A stretch of 64,000 bases of DNA, taken from the NCBI RefSeq assembly GCF_000003815.2, contig NC_049985.1, positions 19,269,293 to 19,333,292 of the forward strand, in the 5' to 3' direction. The DNA comes from Branchiostoma floridae. Lineage: Eukaryota; Chordata; Leptocardii; Amphioxiformes; Branchiostomatidae. Both the position numbers and the translations under genes were made by a program. Positions 24,260 through 37,600 of this stretch are shown here, in pieces; the first letter of the stretch is position 1, and each line of letters starts with the position of its first letter. The notes beneath the pieces are model-generated. The model was given only the letters and a program-made list of their open reading frames with translations, searched no databases and was not told the origin of the DNA.

Positions 24260-25270
24260 TGAATACTGGGGGTGAAGACACTACAGAGGATACAAACAAT
24301 ACATAGGCTACGGACACTACTTGGGGTGCCGACACTGCTAGTAAAGATAATGAAACTACAGTGCGAAACTAACTGGGGAATGGACACTACTGGGGATACG
24401 GACACTACGGGGTAATGCAGATACTACAGATGATACAGAAACTAGACATACCAAAGGAATAGACATTATTGGGAGCACTGGCAAGACTAGGGATAGCAAC
24501 ACAACTGGGGGTACGGACACTAAAAGGGGAATGAATGGACGCTATTAGGGTATGGACTAGTGGTGCGTACCTAAACTCATATTCAGGTTCAGGTCCGGAC
24601 TTAGGCCCAGCACTTCAGGTTCAGGTCTGGACTGTAATCCCGGACCTGACCCCATCATTTAATTTTTTGAGGGGGAGGGGGATGGTGCATATAAAATTGC
24701 ATGTTAGCATGAATTTAAATGCAATGTGAAAAGTACCGGTACATGCAAGTTTACAGCCAGGTAAACACAAAATGTTTTTTGCCTTTTTTCCAGTGCAAAT
24801 TTCACTGTCTATGGAAGGTTTTAGATGGTTTAGAACAAAAAAAGGGAAATATAAGTAACAGATAACTTTTTGCAAGTCCGGACTTGGCTCCGGACATTTA
24901 GGTTGTTTGGGGACTTACACCTAAACATTTTTAGGTCCAATTCCGAGTCCGGGCTTTAGGTACGCACCACTAGTATGGACGCTATTGATTGGAAGGACAC
25001 TCCTGAGGGCACAAAACTATTGGACTACTGTGGGTAATAATTTTTTTTTTTGGACACTAAAGGAAGATCAGACACTACTGCAAGTACAGATTCTAACTGT
25101 TATTTTAAGATAAAGACACTACAGGTTGATCAGAAACTACAGAGGGTACAGACACTTCTGGGAGTACAGACCACTACTCACAGGGGGTTACAGACACTAC
25201 AGTCTTAGGATGCAGTCCACTATGGTCAGAATGGACAGAACTTGGGGACCAGAAATTACAGGGAGTATGG
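24260..25270. repeat. Degenerate GGACACTACTGGGG tandem repeat, interrupted by hAT element
   Basis: Variants of ACGGACACTACTGGGGAT recur many times, irregularly, on both sides of the element at 24558-24972. The unit is roughly 22-28 bp and highly diverged. It lies downstream of the last GALNT exon I can identify. Confidence 0.65.
24558..24972. mobile_element. Non-autonomous hAT-type element, copy 1
   Basis: Ends TAGTGGTGCGTACCTAAA and its complement, with a perfect 8-bp duplication, GTATGGAC, at 24550-24557 and 24973-24980. Subterminal CAGGTCCGGAC-type motifs repeat in both orientations. An 8-bp duplication and TAGTGG ends fit the hAT superfamily. A second copy is at 42371-42812. Confidence 0.9.
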
Positions 25271-25459
25271 ACAGAAAACAAGCTTAAACAAGACTAACTT
25301 TGTCGTGTGGTCTTTCAAATTTTGGCCAAATGCTCAACTATGTCAGTAATACTGCCAGTGAGAGATTAATTTTTTTTCTGAAATTAAAACTTTGTCGTCT
25401 GTCATGAGTTATAATAAGCATGTATGGTCAAAAGCAGCCATGCACCCTTGACTCTGTAA

Positions 25460-25508
25460 CATAGATAAGACTTGATAAACAAACAAAAAAACAAACAAAC
25501 AAACAAAC
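25460..25508. repeat. (AAAC)n simple repeat
   Basis: Run of AAAC units abutting the exon 10 donor, on the intron side. Confidence 0.9.
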
Positions 25509-25619
25509 CTGTTCTCCGTTCATAATTCCGCCACCCTTCACACACTGGTCTAGTCGCACCTCAGCCTGCCCTCCGCCATGCTTACTGTCAATGCACAAAT
25601 TTGAGGCCTTGTTCCGAAT
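25509..25619 (-). CDS. GALNT10: GALNT10-like exon 10: start of ricin-type lectin domain
   Basis: Encodes [20 protein letters not shown] then [17 protein letters not shown], the first Cys-containing repeat of the lectin domain (C-I-D in place of the usual C-L-D). Phase 0 in and out; the donor, CAG|GTTTGT, lies next to an AAAC repeat. Further lectin exons must exist but were not found. Confidence 0.9.
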
Positions 25620-28600
25620 CTGGGAAAAACAACAAATAAGAATTTAAGAAATATACAGGAAACAATAAACATAAAAATCAATAAAAGGAAAGGTCTCAAT
25701 AGGGTTAAGGGCTCTTGTTCTAATCTGGACAAACAACAAACTGTCAAGAAAGGCAATAATTGTGAATTAATTGGTAAATATTGAACAAGTAATAGGCCTG
25801 GTGCAAGAGTTTTAGGCAAACTAAAACGACAGGAATCCTTTTGGGCTAAGGCACTGACACCAGACATTTTTCACTTCACCCAGACTAGTGTAAAAATGGG
25901 TACCACATTGTCCAAAAGTCGTATTCAAATTTTGAGCCTTCTACTGCGAAACACAATTGAGATGCCTGCCCTTTAATACTTGTTACTCCCGATATCGGTG
26001 CAATGTCCGAGTGGGTAGAGTGTTCGCCTTGAATTTGGTAGGTTGTGAGTTCGAACCTAGGCCGAGCCATACCAAATGGTACATGCTGCTTTCTCTGCTC
26101 AGCACTCAGCATTCTGGAAAGAGTATCACGACTATGGAAGTTGAACATACACCACTACCAGTAGATTAGCCCCTGCTGTAGTGATTGCACAAAGTTGTGT
26201 GGCCCAGGGCTACTGGAACGGAGATGGGCACCGCCCTATGTGCCATCAGGAGCGGAAAGGACTTTGACTGACTTCCCTTACCTCTCCGGATGCAGCAGGT
26301 TCAGGTTCCACAGGTGGATAGTGTAGGATGATGTCAGGTGCCACCACCTTCATGAACCACTTGAAGGGTTTACACTTTAACCTCTCCCGCAGCTGCAGCT
26401 GGCCAGAGATGTCTCCCATGTTGGTCTGTCGCAGGTGCGGCCTCCGTTTGTACAGGTGCTCCTTGTATTCATCCATCCAAACCTCCGCAACCCTCTTCAA
26501 GTTCTGCAAAAGAGAAGGAAAATTACTAAATAAATGTACAACATATTTGATGATCTGATTGCCATTGTAAATTGTGTTAATATAAGACAGTGCATATTGC
26601 TTCCAATACATCATAATACAGTAGAAGCTGTTTAATTGCACACCCAATTTGCCAAGTATTTCGTGCAATTATCCACATGGTGCAATAATGCAAAGTTATC
26701 CAGCTGGACCACACTGGTTTGGGATTTGGGGATTCTGTGCAATTAACAGAAGTTTGCATCCATCCGTTGTGCAATTACCTGACTTCTACTGTACTACCAT
26801 GTGCAGTACACACTAAGGTAAATGGGATTGGACAACCTCAAGTCAACACAAATACTCAAAGTACATACAGGTAGTGTCTAGACAAGAATATAGGGGGTAA
26901 TTAAAAAGCTTTTCCAGTGGATTAAGATTGTATTAAAGAGTCATTGCAAAAAATGCAAACATAGAATCCCTGCAAATATATTGTACTTTTTTTTTAGCAA
27001 CTTTTGTACTGGTCCCCTAAAATAACCCAAAAGTCTTACCTTTCCCAGGTTGACTCCAGCCGGCACTTTGTAGGGTACAAACTTCCTGTAGACATGCCCT
27101 ACTCTGGAGCATGGGGCATCCACCATCCTCCCACCACACTGCCACACCTGCACATATACATGTGGTTATCACACATCTACTTCCTACAAACTTCCTGTAG
27201 ACAATTGCCCTACTCTGGAGCATGGGGCATCCACCATCCTCCCACCACACTGCCACACCTGCACACACACACATGTACATGTGGTTATCACACATCTACT
27301 TCCTACAAACTTCCTGTAGACATGCCCTACTCTGGAGCATGGGGCATCCACCATCCTCCCACCACACTGCCACACCTGCACACACACACATACATGTGGT
27401 TATCACACATCTACTTCCTACAAACTTCCTGTAGACATGCCCTACTCTGGAGCATGGGGCATCCACCATCCTGCCACCACACTGCCACACCTGCACACAC
27501 ACACATGTACATGTGGTTATCACACATCTACTTCCTACAAACTTCCTGTAGACATGCCCTACTCTGGAGCATGGGGCATCCACCATCCTCCCACCACACT
27601 GCCACACCTGGACACACACATGCACATGTGGTCATCACACCTCTACTTCCTACATTAGCACAGGGTTTAACAAGTAAAAATTCACATTTTTTTCATCCAT
27701 TTATTTGTTTGTCTGTCTGTCGGCCGAAAACATTACCTTAAACGACAAGATTAGAGGCTATAAATTTAAGTAAGTGCGGTTTCTTGTCATGATAAAGACT
27801 TTTGAACAAAGGGTCAAAACTGGTAAATCATTGTGTCTTAGCCGTCATCTTTCTGAGTCTGACGCTTTATTGACTTACCTTAAACGACAGTTCGTACTGT
27901 TCCCCTCCCCAAATGTCCAGTCCAGGGTCATACCCCCCTAGTTCCTCAAAGTACTCCCTGTCCACGGCAAACAACCCCCCTGCCATAACAGGTGACCTAG
28001 GTTGAAGCAAGAAAACAATAAGTTTAAACACTGTAATGCAAAAGGCTAATCTTTTGCCATACACTAAGTTACAAACAACATATTGGCAACACTCTTACAG
28101 CCTAGTTTGAATCGACTTGTTTTGCATGACTGGTAAAAAGCTATTGATATAAGGTGAAACACATGTAATAGTTACAGACATGTATGTTATACTGGACTCT
28201 TTGACCCACTCACAATATGAAGGACTCCTTCTCCTTTCGATCCATGTGGTGGGTTCTTTATCAATAATTATTGCTCTCCTCAAATACAGAACCATTGGTT
28301 TTACGTTCCACCAACAGGGTTCGAAATACACATACTTAACTTGCAATTTGCATGTAATTTTTGAGATTTGCATGTAAAAATATTCTGAACTTGCAATCTT
28401 GCATGTTGAAAATACCTGGCCTATAGTAAAACTTCTGAGGCCATGATGCCTTTGTTTGCCTGACGGGGATCATCACCGGGTGTCAGTAGGTGTCATGAAT
28501 AATCAAATTTGGCTTTGCTGCAAACTTACATGCATCTTTAAAAAATGTCAAGTTCTGTCTATATTTTCATGTGCCGATTTCTGTCCACCAAAAGTGACAC

Positions 28601-31600
28601 AATGGGCAAAATTCTTATCTGTCCTGAGCAGCAAAATTCCGCCAAAGGATGGATGCTGGCTAAAACATTGCAGTATAGACTAGTTATATTTTGCATGTAA
28701 ATTTTTCAAATTGCACGTACAATTTTTGCAAACTTGCAATTTTGCATGTAGCAAAAAAAAAGTATTTCGATCCCTGCACCAAAGAGGACAACCCTAATTG
28801 TGAAACTCATTTTTACATGCTGGTTTAAATTGTGCACTTCCCAATTTGGTACAAACATTGGTTAATGTTAGAAATCTTTATGTCAACTGCCCTAATCACA
28901 ATACTAAGTTGCCATCCTAGAACAACTTGACATGCTTAAATGTAGACTAAGGAATGCAATACACATTGTCAAGCAAAACTAAATCCTTCAGGGCTCAAAA
29001 CAATTTTGTCTGCATACCTGCATCGGTGCAGGTAACATTAAAAAATTTTACCTGCAAATTTTACCTGTACCACTCTGAATTTATGAAGTATAGATCATAC
29101 TAAAATTGTTCAGGAATCATTGCTAATTGCTCTCTTTTAGTTTTATACCTAAGGTGGTAACAGTCAATGCAGCTAATAATAATTCACATACACCTACATC
29201 ATAGGACAATAAATTTTTGAAACCCAGTACATAGACCAGTGCAGGTTAGGTGCAGGTAGACATCAGAAATACCTGCACAACTCAAATATTACCTGCAATA
29301 GTTGCATATTCAAATTATAATGCAATTCAGCCTGTGGCTGCGATATACTTTTTATCAGATCATATTGATCAAATAAACCATTCATTCATTCATTCATATG
29401 CAGGTACACAAATGTAGTATTTTGAGCCCTGCATACATTGTACTATCTTGTACAAGAATTTAAAAAAAACTAAATACTCGAATGGGTCGCTTGGATCTGG
29501 GTTCTTGATTTCATCAGGGATAGGAATCCTCTTGTAGTACATCTCCCAGTCAAATGCACCACGCATGGCGTCCCCCGCCTGGGTCTCGTAGTGGAAGTCA
29601 TCCTTGTCGATGACGTCGATGTTTGGACAAACGATCGTCTTCTTGTTCAGGGCAATGGGTTCTGAAAGCAAGGCAAGAGATAGTAAATAAAAGAAAGGCT
29701 TCCTTGTGTAGATTTATGCTTACAAGTTGAGTTTATAAAAAATAGTCCAATAGGAAACAAATTTAAAAGTAAGACAAAGTCAAGACAACATACAGGAGCT
29801 AATGTTGTCTTGTGGGGGTGAGAATGTCACTGGCTTGCTAACAATTGAATATAACTTGAATCATTAAATCCCAAGCCTGATTTTTCTTGCTGCAAAATTG
29901 CAGTTTGTTTCATTTTTCCTCTGCAATCTTGAAAATCCTTCTGCAAATTGCAGATTGCAGATGGGTATTTCAAACACTGCCTGTACCCATACCTAATGTT
30001 GTGTTTAGGTACACAGCTGTAGCACATAAACAACTATAGAAGGCCGAGACTTATGTCCTGTTTTCTGACCACAAAAGCTATAAATACTAACTGAAAATCG
30101 TGATACAAGATATCAAAACCAGGCAGCACTACCATAACAAACAGCTAGGGGGCACAAAATCTAATCATTTTGAGATCATATCAAGACCTACCAACTGAGT
30201 ATTAAGACATCAAGGCATTCTTGAGTTATCTTGTTGACACCGGGCACACAGACACACACGAAAAAACACTGACCAGGGCTTGACATACTGGGTGCATGTG
30301 CACCCAGGTGCACCCAAAATTGGAGCTGTGTGCACCCAAATATTTTCTTACTAGGTTTATGTATGTAAAGATCATAGTATACAACAATGTTCTTGACATC
30401 TAAGTTAGAAAGATAATAAAAATGTCTGTCATGGTACTTCTTTAAGAATTTGATAGCTTGTAACTAAGTTTTATTATTAGGTTATCAGTTAAATTTATTA
30501 AGTGGTGCACCCAAAACGTCTTTGGTGCACCCAATTTTTTTTTAAAGCTGGGTGCACCAGTGCACCTACAAATGTAATCCCAAAAATGAATTTTGAGCCC
30601 TGCTGACAAAAGATAATCTTCTTGGCGTAGGTAAAAATTACCTAGCAGCGGTGGCAGCCAGTTGACGTTGGCCTCACAGTGAGAGTCCAGGAAAATGAGG
30701 ACCTGTCCCTTGGCGACCTGGGCGCCTAGCAACCGTGTGCGAATCAGCCCCTCCCGCTGCTTGGTGCGGACCACTCTGACCTTGGGGCTCAGCTTTGCCA
30801 CATAGTCTTCTAAGTCCTTCCCAAGGTGGCCTAGAAGTGAAAGAAAAATGACATTAGAAAATGACTCAAATACAATCATGCTAAAACCAGGCCATGGCAA
30901 TCATACAGCCAAACATGTCAAATAGACAAAAACAGTGTTGTGATGTTTATGCATTCACTTACTGTTAAACCTTAATTGAAATATTCAAGGTGTGGTTTTA
31001 TTTCAGCTGTTTTTGCAGTGTTTTCTCTACTTTAAAGTTAATGACATTGTGCCCAAACAGCAGATTGTATCATAATGATTATGATAGTGACTTAAAGAAT
31101 ACAATGGATACTTTCTAAAACATATATTTATAAAATCACAACCGGTTGCTTGAGTAATTGCTTTTAGGCATTTTTTTATCATCTGGATGGTAAACAATGT
31201 TAACAAAATATGTAAAAATAACTTTGCACATTTCTTAAGTGACCATTACCTTGAGAATAAGAAAATGTCTCCACCATTGGTGCCTGCCAAAAACAAACCC
31301 ATGGCCAAAAATGACTTTCTAATTTATCTTTAAAGTGACTGGTACTTCCATTGTGAACTAATGTGTCTTCCCTTCCTCTGAGGACCTGCCGAAACAAATC
31401 CATGTCGAAAAAGGTTTTTCCAACACTTTCAAGTAAACATATGCTTTGACTGACCAAATACACACCCATAGCTAAAATGACCTGAAAGTGACTAGTATTT
31501 TGATCATGATGGTCTCTGCGCTATGCTTTGTGCAAAACAAACCCATCCAAAAAATAACCTCCAACTCAATAATGTGGCAATAGTTTTGAGCATGAGTTAC

Positions 31601-34600
31601 TGTAAATACATTTAAGTTCGTGGGGATTTAATTTCACAGTAGCAGATAAAAGGACTTTCCGTGGTGGTTGTAAGTTCGTGGTAGCACCATGCATTGTATA
31701 TAGTCTTTAACTGCCATGGAAAAAAAGTTTGCGGTGAAGCGTCCACTGCAAAAACTGCGAACATTAAACCACCGTAAAAGTTTCAGCATTTACAGTATTG
31801 TCCCTGCCCTGGAGGACTCGCCAAAAATGTCACTTACTCCTGTCACTGAAGTCGTCCACCAGAATGATCTCGTGGATGAGTTGTTCTGGCGAGCGGTTCA
31901 GCACGCTGTGGACCGTACGCAGCAGTGTTGTCCAGCCCTCGTTGTGGAACGGGATCACCAAGCTTACATCCGGCAGGTCTCTTACGTACTTCTTAGATGC
32001 ACAGCTGGAAGAAAACGGGAGGTCTTTACTTCGGTTTTACTAGTCTGCGCATACGTTTCTGTTTTTTCATGTTTGCTACATGTGTGAGGTAGGGGTGTTT
32101 TCAGGGGTGCCTAAGCATTTGCACGATCTCTATGAAATTCGTACGAATATTATGTGATACACACGAATCACTATGCGAAAACGCACAAATATTATGCAAA
32201 ATGGCGGCCAGGGAGAAGGCATGATTTTGAGCTTTTCTAGATCTTTCTACCCGTGATATTTTTTTATATTTCAAGGCATGGAATGGACATATACCACCAC
32301 AAAGACGTATTTGATAGCCTGTGAGCTACTGTTTTACTTAATTTCGGCGTTACATCGTATTTTCCGTCGCCCAACATGGAAGCCGCCATCTTGAAAATCC
32401 CGCTCCGTCTGTCACGTGACCCCGTCAGTGGTCACGTGCAGACGTGATCACTGCCTCAATTTCGCATAAGGTTCGTGCAAATCTCATAAGGTTCGTGTGA
32501 ATCACATAGTGATTCGTGCGATTTTCATAATATTCGTGCGTTTTTGCATAGTGATTCGTGCAATTTTCATAATATTCGTGCGTTTTCGCAAAGTGATTCG
32601 TGCATATCACATAATATTCGTATGAATTTCATACGGTTCGTGCAAATGCTTAGGCACCCCTGGTTTTGGGGTATACATTTTACAATACATAATTTGCAGC
32701 ATTGATTCTCAGTGTTGATATCTTTTCTTGTACCTGTTAGGGCTACAGGTATAAAGGGGGTGAAGTACTGTATACCATCTCTGCTTGTTTTCTTTGCCTT
32801 GCTTCAGACTATTAGTTACACATGAATCAACCAAGAAGGGTGTCTGAATACAGAAATGATAGAAGAAGAACTTTATTGCGCAACGATCGTACACGGTACA
32901 ATGTATGGCAAAAAAAAAAGAAGAAACAAACTTATCATCCTAATTACTAAAACAAGTATCAACCTTAGTACATATGCAGATTATGAATATAGAATAAAAT
33001 AATTGGCATCCTGATTTCTAGAACAATAAGAGCTAGCCTAAATCATTGATATTGTATTACAATCGAGTGGGGCTAATTATGAGTTTCGGCATTTTTTCTT
33101 ATGACAAAGCAGTCTTTTATATATTTGCCTATTTTAGCATTGTGGGAGTTATTACATCTGAATATATAATCAAATCTGTCTGTATCATTGAGTCTCTTAA
33201 AATCTGTTGTATTTGATTCGAGGAATGTGAATAACTCATTACGTGAAACATTGTACCTACTGCACATCATGACAAAGTGAAATTCATCTTCAATTTGCTT
33301 TGGACAGAATGGGCAAAACCTTTGGTCAGGCGCTACATTATGATACCTGCCTGTTTCTATGTTCAATTTATGACTGCTGATTCTTAACTGGGTTATCGCT
33401 TTACGAATTTCAAAGTTATATATATCATAAAGGTATGTCTCTTGTTCATAACACTTTTTCGATTTGTTAAGAAAAGACAGTTTTGAATTGCTTTTTATGC
33501 GAGCAAACCACTCCTGTATAAATGTATCTTGTAGACGGTAGCGAAGTTGGTCGGCAATGTAATCTAGTTTATACGACTCAGGTTTCACCCATATATGTCC
33601 AAAGCCATGGTAATTGAGAATGTCTTTAACATGATTAATCCAGTCATGATCACCAGTAAATACAGTATTGTATGCATCGCGAAGCAGAGAGTCCTCAGGT
33701 AAGTTTACCAAACGGTGCCAGTATTTAATGAGCTGAATTTTAGCAGATATCATAATAGGAAAAGTTCCTAATTCTCCTCGCACGCCTTCATTAGATGATT
33801 TGGAGTGGATTCCAAGTAGAAATTTTTGAAAGCGTATATCAATTATGTCAAATTCCGGTATGACTGTTGGGAGGCGTGTGTTATCAATAGAAAAGTCATC
33901 CTTTTCTAGATTAAGTCCAGACGCATATTTCAGAAACACGATATGATTGTGGTATTATAATAATAATAATATTAATTTTGCATCATTCTGTACTTGATCA
34001 TGTATCATTGATCTGTACAAGTCCTTCTTGTCTGTACAACCAAACCTGATTGGGCAACACCTACCTAGCAAAGGCAACCACCACCAATCACAAGTCATCC
34101 AAAACAGCCTCTTCTATTTTTACAAAGTTAACCACACCCTGTCATGATCAACCACCTGTCCTCAGTGACCATTTTTGCCAGTGCGTAGCTATGAGACGGG
34201 AGAAGCGGTTCTTTCAACCCTTCGTTTGGTTTGCATGGATGCATGTATGCAGTTTGCTTCTCCAGCCGTATATTGCTAAATTTTTTTTTTCATGAAGTGT
34301 TTTTTTAATAGAAGAAAGACGAATTCAGTAATTCGATGTTTAAAAACTCTTTTTTTCATGTGATTTTGTTTAACATTCAGGCTTTTCCCAAAATACGCAC
34401 CGGCCAGCTTTTTTCAGAAGCTTTTTTGTTTCCTTGAGTGGTTGATTACTGAATCAAGATTTTGACTATTATTTGGTATATTAGAACTTATACGCAACCT
34501 ACTGTGTACATTAAAATGGCGTTCTCTTTTAACTTAATATATCAAACAATTTAACATGCACTTTAAAATTACTGTAATTTATCGAACAAAGTCACCTTTG

Positions 34601-37600
34601 TTTCACAACCTTCTTTTAATTCTTACATACTATTAGACGTTTCTGTGACTAATAATCTGTCACCTTCATCAGTACAAAATGAAACATACTAACGTTATCA
34701 GTGGGATATGAACTATATAGAGGCAGTGCAATCTGAACTTAACCTATTGTATTGTGACGTAATTACTTGACATGGAATGTTCTCGAACGTGATACGTTAA
34801 TCATCCTTGCCACCGACTGTTATCTATCATAAACCAGTACAAAGAAAGTATCGGTGCAATGGCCGAGTGGGTAAAGCGTTTGCCTTGCAGTTGCTAGGTC
34901 GTGATTTTGATCCCCGGCCGAATCATGTGAAAGACCTTAAAAATGGTACATGCTGCTTTCTCTAGTTAGCACCCAGTACTAATGAGGAAAAGTATGGAAG
35001 TTAAACACACATCACTACCAGCGGACCAGCCCCCTGCTGCAGTGGCTTGCACAAATGTGTGGCCCAAGTGTTACTCGAAATGGAGATGGACACCACCCCT
35101 AAGCATCTGCACAGATGTACGTGAAACTTTAACTTTAACTTGTGATTCAGAAAGTTGAAAGTTGTGATTCGGAAGTTTAACATTTCAGCTGGGACTTGAT
35201 TACGACTAAATCCTGCATTCTCAGCAAAGAAAGAATACAAAGTATTTTACTCACTTTGGATGCCTGATGTCTGGTATAGCCCTGTCCAATGAGATCTTGT
35301 TACTGGCCTTGATGTTGAAGCCACATTCCTCGTAGGCGTGTGGACCTCTCTCCTCAGCTGTCAGGTCAGCAGGTTTGCCCTGTTCACCCGGACCTAAAGG
35401 GTATCGTTATTAGAATAAGATACAAGGTATGTGCATACACCTTCCTGATCTCTGCTTGTACTGTTTATGCTTTGTTTGTTTGTTTGTTTGTTTGTGTACT
35501 TGAAGGAGCATACACCTCCCTGATCTCTGCTGGTCCTGTTTATGCTTTGTTGATTTGTTTGTTTGTTTGTTTGTTTGTTTGTTTGTTTGTTTGTGTACTT
35601 GTAAGAGCATACACCTCCCTGATCGCTGCTGGTCCTGTTTATGCTTTGTTGATTTGTTTGTTTGTTTGCTTGTTTGTTTGTGTACTTGTAGGAGCATACA
35701 CCTCCCTGATCTCTGCTGGTCCTGTTTATAAATTGTTGATTTGTTTGTTTGTTTGCTTGTTTGTTTGTGTACTTGTAGGAGCATACACCTTCTGATCTCT
35801 GCTGGTCCTGTTTATGCTTTGTTGATTTCTTTGCTTGTTTGTTTGTTTGTTGTGTACTTGAAGGAGCATACACCTACCTGTTCTCTGCTGGTCCCGTCTG
35901 ATGTAACCATGGTCGTGCCAGTCTATCCTGTCCAGGTTGTCTGCAAGCTTCAGACCACCAGCTGCCTGCTGTTGTGGAGACCCTACGACTATGTGGTCAT
36001 GGGTCGTGAGTGAGTGATGAGGGTGTTTGTTTGTTTGTTTGTTTGTTTGTTTGTTTACAAAGTGCATACACTTCCCTGTTCTCTGCTGTTCTGTTTATGT
36101 TTTTTCTCATTTGTTTGTTGGTCTGTTTGGTTGCTTCTTTACTCAATGTGCATCTACCTGTTCTCTTCTTGTCCATTTATGTTTTTATTTGTTTACTTGT
36201 AGGAGCATACATCTACCTACGCGTGCTCTCTTCTTGTCCAGTTCATGTTTTTATCTATTTGTTTAATTAAAGGAGCATACACCTAACTGTTCTCTTCTTG
36301 TCCCATTATCCACTTGAAAGTTCATCCTTGTTGGTATAAGTCATTATCAAACTAGTTAAACTGTAGTTTTCAACACAAAAATTGGAGTCACCCAAATTTT
36401 TGACTGAACAGCACCAACCTTTGTCAAGGAATGAACAATCCATTGCTGTGAGCTTTATAACCATCCCAGAACAGAGATGATGGGCAATATCGACTTCCTG
36501 CAACCTATGATCCACTGCTTACTGGGTCACATGTTCTATCTGCATAACGTGACGTCACGGCAGCAGTGGATCGTTCATTCCTTGGCAACGACCAGTGCTG
36601 TTCAGTCAAACAATTTGGGTGATTCCAATTTTTGTGTTGGAATTTACAGTTTAACTAGTTCAATATAATCCCATTATTGTTGGTTTGTTTATTTGTTTAC
36701 TTGAAGGAGCATTGACCTACCCGTTCTTTGCTGGTCCCGTTTGATGACAGCATGGTCGTGCCAGTCTATCCTGTCCAGGTTTTCTGCCAGCTCCAGACCT
36801 TTTTGGTGTTTAGGGAACAGTTTCTTCTCCTCCTGATGGAGCATCTACCGTACAAGGAATAGATATATGATCATATGAACTTTATTGCTCGACATTTGTA
36901 CATGGTACATTGTATGGCAACGACTGTTACACAAAGTACAAAATATGTTTATGAATGATTTCAACATGTTACAAAATCACTGGATTAATAATTAGTTCTA
37001 GAAAGGCCATTTTCGACAAAAATGCAGAGTGTTTCTGAAAGGGAGAAAAACAGACAGAAAAGAAATAAAAAAACTAATTGTCAAAATGTACAATGCCCTA
37101 CTCGCAAGATGAACGTATCAAATATATAAGGTATAAAGCATGTACATGTACATGTATGTCTAAAAATGATACAAACATTCATCCTTCCGCATTATAGACA
37201 GTTGTACTGCAGACTGAGGTACTTGTACCTACACCGTATCATGGCCATTTTCTAATGTATATAATGTTCAAGCTTGATCAGGCACTGAGTTTTAGTTGGC
37301 TGGCAACAGAAATATAAAATGTAGCCAGTAGGCCAGCGAAAACAGAACAAGCACAATCAGGGTATATATACAGCCAAAAGTCGGCATTTTGCTTTAACAG
37401 TCTGCCACCTTCCGCAGCATAATTCCGACTTATTCTGCATTAAAACAATAGGAGCTAACTGAGACCTGAGTGAAGATCATCAACTTTTTCTTTGACTTTC
37501 TTTTGCTTCCTATTGGACTATGCAAAATTTGTCCCCAACTGAGTTGTATATCAATTCATAGTTTTTTGTAAAGACGTTATGTGCTGATACACATGAGATC

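Noticed and set aside
27004-27741. 245-codon plus-strand frame and its overlapping neighbours
   Set aside because: Antisense and shifted shadows of the exon 8 tandem array.
32425-32610. Frame reading [13 protein letters not shown] repeats
   Set aside because: Translation of the short-motif array in the inverted-repeat element 32102-32662.
34850-34925. Possible tRNA gene
   Set aside because: A and B boxes are present but no cloverleaf is complete, and the same 5' part with a shared body occurs three times. It is a SINE head.
35340-36270. Several frames rich in KQTNKQ or VCLFVCLF
   Set aside because: Translations of (TTTG)n tracts around the exon 2 edge repeats.
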